From NCBI RefSeq assembly GCF_963855985.1, contig NC_087106.1, positions 6,307,001 through 6,371,000 of the forward strand: a stretch of DNA of 64,000 bases, written 5' to 3'. Below the pieces are notes generated by a model. The model was given only the letters and a program-made list of their open reading frames with translations, was not told the origin of the DNA and searched no databases. Positions 59,401 to 64,000 of this stretch are shown piece after piece. How positions within the stretch are numbered: the stretch's first letter is position 1; the number at the start of each line of letters is the position of its first letter. Made by a program: the position numbers and the translations under genes. Origin of the DNA: Ostrinia nubilalis (taxonomy: Eukaryota > Arthropoda > Insecta > Lepidoptera > Crambidae).

Positions 59401-62400
59401 AGTCCTTCAAACCGACATTTATTTGATTAAAGAAATGCATGAAAAATCTATTCAACTACCATAACCAATTTCGACCAAGATAAGATGATTGTAAGATTTG
59501 ATTAGCCTAATGCTTCAACCACACCAACGCATGCAGATCGCCATCGCCGGCGCGATCATAGGCTAATGACAGGTCGCACGGACTGTCATGGGTCGCGTGA
59601 CTTGTCATTGGCCTATGATCACGCCGGCGATGGCGATATGCACGCGTTGGTGTTGTTGAAGCTTAAACAAGGTCTAAAAATCAAGTCAGATGAACTAAAA
59701 TAAAAACAAATCAAAATAAAGATTTACCTGATACAAGGAGTTACCAGTGACGTACGAAGCTATGTAGTGCGAGCCGTACTTGCGAATGAAGTCGGCTATG
59801 GATACCGTGTCTCCTATAGCGGACTCCTGGATGGCCTCGAACACCACGTCCTCGATCGATATGTTGGATGGCAAGTCGCTTAACTTGGCTGTTTCGCGGA
59901 ATCTGGAATTTACATAAAAAATGTTTCATCATCAAAGTTGCATAGCGTGCTATGGCGAGTGCTATGTTTCTTTATGAGATTGAATCAGGAATCGTTCATT
60001 CCTGATTCGATCGTAGATAAACGAACTCGAAGTCTTTAAAGTGGCAATAAGTAAGGCACACAGCACGCAGAACTGATGTTTGATGTTCAAAAATGTTTAG
60101 TAAGTACCTACCTACCTAGTTGAGAACTTCTTTTATAGAATAGGTACATCAAATCTATGGTAAGATAGCTGTTCTGTTCTGCCAGTCTGGATTAGCCTTA
60201 GCTATTGTAGCGCCTAATATGTAAGAGCATTAGCTCAAAATTATTTACCACGCAACGCAATACGTGTAATAAATAAATAAATAAATAAATAAATACAGGG
60301 AGATCTATGAGAGACGATCAGAAATTAGAAAAAACTCCGTGGCATTTTATTTATAAGTGGGGTGAAAGGCGGGACAGTTCTTTTTATCATATACAAGGAC
60401 AATTACCTTGACACCCTGACCAGCACATAGCAGTGGTCGCCGTTGATGAAGGAGGAGTTGATGCCGAGGTTTCGCGCCATGATGTCCGTGGGCCAGCCCG
60501 CCGTGAACGCACGCCATGGCCGCTCCAATCTGAAATGTAAAATGCCGGTATTTTACATAACTTCATCTTTATGGACATTTAAACAGCAATTTTCAACATA
60601 TTATTAATGTAATAAAAGAACAGAAATATAATAAAACTAGCTGACCCGGCGAACTTCGTACCGCCGTAGCGTAGAGATTTTCTTTATATTTTTTTCCGTA
60701 AAAACCTTGTACAGAGTATTAGAAAACTACAAAAAAAAAACAGCCAAATCGGTCAAGCCGTTTTCATGTCATGTCGTGACAACGGAAAACGGGTTTCATT
60801 TTTATATATATAGACGAGACAAAAGCTAAACTTTTGGCTATGTCTGAGTAATTAAATATGAGATAATATTTATAAATGCAAATTCAAAGAGTAAGCATTT
60901 TGTTCATATCTATTTATTTTGGAACTCGGAAGTAAAATTACCTAGGTGTTGTTTTATTCTGCTAGTATTATTTATTGCATTTTTTTAAAAGCCCACGTCC
61001 CTGGCTGGTACCGGTACATGCTAGCGTTTCGGATCTAAGTACTTATATATATACGGATGCAGAACACGCTAACAGTTCTAGGAACACCCAGGCCTTAAGT
61101 CTCATTCCTAATCAGCAGCCTCACCTTTCAACAGTAAAGTCCCTAAAGTACGCCTGCAGCAGCTGCTTCAAGTTATCGCAGAACTCCATGTGGAAGTCTC
61201 CGTCGAACAGCGTCTTCGGCTGGCGAGGCTTCGGCGCGACTGTGAAGCGTTCCAAGTCGCGGAACACGCTGACGGTTGGCTCGCGGAACACCCAGCCCTC
61301 GGTGTCATTATCAAGCTGGCAGCCTTACTGTTTGTGCCTAAATTACCTAATCAAAAGTAGCCTTACCTCTCAAAAGTAAAGTCCCTAAAGTACGCCTGCA
61401 GCAGCTGCTTCAAGTTATCGCAGAACTCCATGTGGAAGTCTCCGTCGAACAGCGTCTTCGGCTGGCGAGGCTTCGGCGCGACTGTGAAGCGTTCCACGTC
61501 ACGGAACACGCTGACGGTTGGCTCGCGGAACACCCAGCCTTCGGTGTCGTTTCGCGGCACGACTCGCATGCATATGCTGAGGTAGCCATATCTGGAACAT
61601 TTTGAGGAACATGATAGAGATGTATTTGGGGAACATGATGGCGTACGAGGGTACACGTGAGGAAAATAGACACGTAGAGTATAGATTAGAGGGGAATGTC
61701 TGAACACGTAGTGTATGTTGTATCTTGATTGGAGGTAGATAGCGATATTGACATAGGTATTGACATTGAACACCACACATAAATTAGCATACTTTATTTT
61801 ATCAAATTATCATGATAACATACCAAATACATAACATTTTAATAAATAGGGTCCTTACACTTTTGACCTTACATCATATTCAGTACGCATCGTAAAGGTC
61901 ACGGAATCATGTTTTATTCAAACATGATTTAAAATGTAAATAAAAAAATATCAATAGGGAGATACTCCTTAGAAAATATTTCCTTCCTTAGTCATAAATA
62001 AGATACGAGTATGAATAACATATTATTCTAAAAGTGATGTCACTTAATTGGAGCAAGTGACCGGGTCTGGTGAGCGCTGAAGTGGTTAAACCACAGATCA
62101 CAGAAACTAAACGGATATGTGAAAAAGGGGCGGGGCCAGTGTCGCAGCAATATGCCCAAAAAGAGAACACACATTCTTCGCGACGTATTGTTATTTTATT
62201 TTGATTACTTTGTGTGTGTAAATTTCTAATGCGACACTGGGTTTCGAACTCGTCGCAATAGTTGGCATCTCTATGGGTTAGACCATACTATCGCATTTGC
62301 ACTCACTAAGATGGCGCCACCGTAGACTAAGGTCCTATTCACTCGCCAGTGGTGCCAACTACGGGACTATTCCCACCTCTCGTTCCGACCGCTGCAACTC

Positions 62401-62745
62401 CTGTGTAGCCAGGATCTACAGCTTGACCGCCAATAAAAACCCAACCAGTGAAGGTCAAGTTTGTCCCGGGGAAAGTTAAACTGTCATTGGACGCGCAACG
62501 AAATTAATCAGAAGAACATAGGAAGAGTTCGAAGTTAAGGTTCGACTTTTCTCCAGTGCAAAGCGGATGGTGCCAACTGTTATGTATAAAATCACCGATA
62601 GCCCTCATTAAGATAGAATGATGTCATGGTGTACCTCTACCTACCTCATGAATATGTTGATGGCCTTCCCGACGCCCAGCTCGGAGTCCACGGCGGCGGC
62701 GCCAGCCAGAGCAACCAGCAGCAGCACCGTGGACGCCCGCACCAT
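56435..62745 (-). CDS. tsl: torso-like MACPF protein, copy B
   Basis: Coding exons in transcription order: 62745-62645, 61591-61367, 60529-60407, 59902-59728, then 58369-58235 (5a) and/or 57517-57383 (5b), and 56695-56435. With one exon 5 the total is 1020 nt, giving 339 residues; with both it is 384. Seen here: a signal peptide ('[15 protein letters not shown]'), '[13 protein letters not shown]', '[11 protein letters not shown]', the MACPF signature YGSHY (192-196) followed by IASYVTGN, and the C-terminal '[13 protein letters not shown]' block shared with copy A. A strong acceptor (ttctttcccacag) 18 nt upstream of the ATG shows an upstream untranslated exon that I could not locate. Role as for copy A. 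It is transcribed towards copy A, about 5.9 kb away, so they are a direct tandem duplication. Confidence 0.9.
57383..57517 (-). other. tsl-B alternative exon 5b
   Basis: 135 nt, 45 codons, phase 0 at both ends. It starts [20 protein letters not shown] and ends [14 protein letters not shown]. Acceptor ctcactccag, donor GTAAAG. Homologous along its length to exon 5a. Confidence 0.85.
58235..58369 (-). other. tsl-B alternative exon 5a
   Basis: 135 nt, 45 codons, phase 0 at both ends. It starts [20 protein letters not shown] and ends [14 protein letters not shown]. Acceptor ttttccag, donor GTTTGG, a weak site compared with 5b. The corresponding exon of copy A is single and 48 codons long, ending YFSSYFLKQVGDIK. 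Confidence 0.85.
59512..59662. mobile_element. MITE GATCGCCATCGCCGGCGCGA, in tsl-B intron 4
   Basis: Ends 'gcttcaaccacaccaacgca' and the inverse 'cgcgttggtgttgttgaagc'. More complete than the copy in tsl-A intron 2. Confidence 0.88.
60268..60294. repeat. (TAAA)n microsatellite
   Basis: Six to seven AAAT units in tsl-B intron 3 (59903-60406). Confidence 0.8.
60645..60825 (+). mobile_element. SINE-like repeat in tsl-B intron 2
   Basis: 'actagctgacccggcgaact' to 'gtcatgtcgtgacaacggaa' with a TATATATA end. A common dispersed lepidopteran repeat. Confidence 0.65.
61067..61310 (-). pseudogene. partial tandem duplicates of tsl-B exon 2
   Basis: 61126-61300 repeats about the last 175 nt of exon 2 (the part from GWVFREP to the donor) with few differences; the copies are offset by 242 bp and this one has its own donor (GAAAG|GTGAGG). 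The exon's 5' part ([11 protein letters not shown]) is missing. The only nearby acceptor (ctgccag, 61310) would give the wrong phase. A third, badly decayed piece at 61067-61130 ('gaacacgctaacagttct...ggaacacccagg') shows there were at least three units. Confidence 0.8.
62288..62615. mobile_element. repeat with GATGGCGCCACCGTAGA, in tsl-B intron 1
   Basis: 'actatcgcatttgcactcac' and 'aagatggcgccaccgtagac' resemble the nested part of 44446-44798. The end 'cgatagccctcatt' is shared with it. Confidence 0.6.
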
Positions 62746-62799
62746 CACACCGACACCGCCCACCTGTGGGAAAGAAAGAAAATCGGTAAAAAAATGTTG

Positions 62800-63110
62800 A
62801 AAACATACCTAACCCTCCTTTGGGCGCAGTCAGGAAAGAGGCGGGTTACTTTAGCCCTAAAGGACAACTTTGTCTCAACAAAAAAGGAAAAAAATTGAAA
62901 TAGGTATAAACCTTCTTCTGGTGCAGTCTGGAAAGACGCGGGTTACTTTAGCCCTAAAGGTCAACCTTGGCTCAACAAAAGGATTGAAATTGAGCAAAAA
63001 ATTTTTTGAAAACATAACCCTTCTTCTGGCGTAGTCAGGCTCTATGCGGTTTACTTCAGCCCTACAGAACAACCTTGGCTCAACAAAAAAGTTTTGAAAT
63101 TGAGCAAACT
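62800..63110 (-). repeat. three-unit ~105-bp tandem repeat upstream of tsl-B
   Basis: Units begin near 62812, 62912 and 63018 with 'cccttcttctggcg[c/t]agtc' and share 'gggttactttagccctaaag' and 'aaccttggctcaacaaaa'. They lie just upstream of the first coding exon of tsl-B, in the presumed 5' UTR intron. Confidence 0.7.
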
Positions 63111-63556
63111 ATCTTGCAGCCAACTAATGAATAGGCGTCAGTACCTAATGCTATCTAACATTGCCCAGTAAAATTACGTTGTTTAGTGGAAGAGGTGCAA
63201 TGGGAAGTCACAAGTCCTTAATGTTTTGTTTTGGACTAAAGTTGCCTCACAGAGCTAAAGTAACACGCAAACGGTAACCACGAAATAAAATGAAATTATT
63301 AATATTTTAACCAAATGTGACTGGTTTTTGGGATTTTACGCAAACGGTGTGGTCGTGGGTGAGTGTCAGTTGACAATGAATGTAACAATTTTGTACCTTC
63401 CTATGACTTCCACTTTAGCCAATGTTACTTAAATTACAGTCTACCACTACTACAGTTAGGTTAAAAGATTCATTGGATATAGTTCAACACTAAAAAAATA
63501 GCTAATAACTTCAAAACATAAAATAGTAAGTAAATAGAATTTTTTTGCCAAAAAAT

Positions 63557-63628
63557 CTCCCCGGCGGGGAATCGAACCCCGGTCTCCCGCGTGACAGGCG
63601 GGGATACTAACCACTATACTACCGAGGA
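63557..63628 (-). tRNA. tRNA-Asp (GTC)
   Basis: 72-nt cloverleaf on the minus strand. The acceptor TCCTCGG pairs with CCGGGGA (one T-G pair) and the discriminator is G. The anticodon arm is CCCGC-CTGTCAC-GCGGG with anticodon GTC at 63593-63595. The T arm has the canonical GTTCGATTC B box. No intron and no encoded CCA, as expected. Confidence 0.95.
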
Positions 63629-64000
63629 CGTTACATAGGGGTTGAAATTGCTATTGCATCCATCCAAGTATGTACATAGATGCCATCTTTTAACTTACAA
63701 CACAATACATAAATAGAAAACAAAAGTTAAATTAAATAATACAATTTAAACAGAGTAATTTATTAATATATCAACCACAAATAATTATAATAAGAGAGTT
63801 AAAAAATATTTCTCATTCGTCAATTCACATGTTTAGCATGTTCTTTAACAGATGGCGTTACTAGTAACGGCTCGGAGAAGATTCGGCTTTTTCGTAGATT
63901 TTTTATAATAAAATTTATTTTATTATATTTTGTAGATTTCCGCATACATTGACATTTAAATAATTGTTTTATTATAATATCCAATAAATATGATTATATG
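63629..64000. other. AT-rich flank, no gene seen
   Basis: No supportable feature after the tRNA to the window edge. Confidence 0.5.

Noticed and set aside
61975..62170. Short minus frame in tsl-B intron 1
   Set aside because: No signal of coding; it lies between exons whose phases already match without it.

Overview
The window looks like a moth or butterfly (Lepidoptera) nuclear genome. The evidence is AT-rich intergenic DNA full of GTAGGTAGGTAC-like words, short GT-AG introns, many palindromic MITEs, and the typical lepidopteran debris of RTE-like LINE 3' ends ('catcatcatttcagcc...ggacgtccactgctg') and SINE-like 'actagctgacccggcgaacttcg' or 'cccgcggcttcgcccgcg' elements. I cannot name the species.

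Layout. 1-5.2 kb is repeat-rich intergenic DNA. 5.2-10.2 kb (+) is a ten-exon DEG/ENaC (pickpocket-type) sodium channel. 10.5-12.8 kb (+) is a seven-exon tektin, an axonemal protein. At 14.95-15.70 kb and 20.83-21.58 kb (both -) are two intronless 248-residue paralogues with five C2H2 (U1/matrin-like) zinc fingers, separated by LINE, PIF/Harbinger and MITE debris. 23.0-39.3 kb (+) is TTC5/STRAP, eight coding exons giving 452 residues. 40-44 kb is intergenic with a 1.4-kb inverted repeat. 44.1-50.6 kb and 56.4-62.7 kb (both -) are two tandem torso-like (tsl) MACPF genes. A tRNA-Asp(GTC) lies at 63.56 kb (-). All multi-exon models were built by hand from GT-AG sites, and each closes to a whole number of codons.

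Most unusual region. TTC5 has been inflated by tandem amplification of two of its own exons, each together with its 5' splice donor. Intron 6 begins with eight copies of the 3' half of exon 6. Intron 7 (10.9 kb) is a minisatellite of roughly 35 bp whose unit straddles the exon 7/intron 7 junction, so nearly every unit carries a TTG|GTGAGC donor-like site. Embedded in it are 16 full and one partial copy of exon 7. All full copies share a 2-nt deletion. If one is joined after genuine exon 7, translation meets an in-frame TAG at the fourth codon, so each is a candidate poison exon.

The second striking locus is the tsl pair. tsl-B carries two tandem 135-nt, phase-0 versions of its fifth exon, which look mutually exclusive and would swap a segment of the MACPF domain. 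It also holds partial tandem duplications of exon 2. tsl-A has one such exon and a fused exon 3.

Transposon layer. Six LINE 3' fragments have 11-15 bp target-site duplications, and two tail types are seen, (ATG)n and (AACG)n. Several MITE families occur twice in the window, one of them in introns of both tsl genes.
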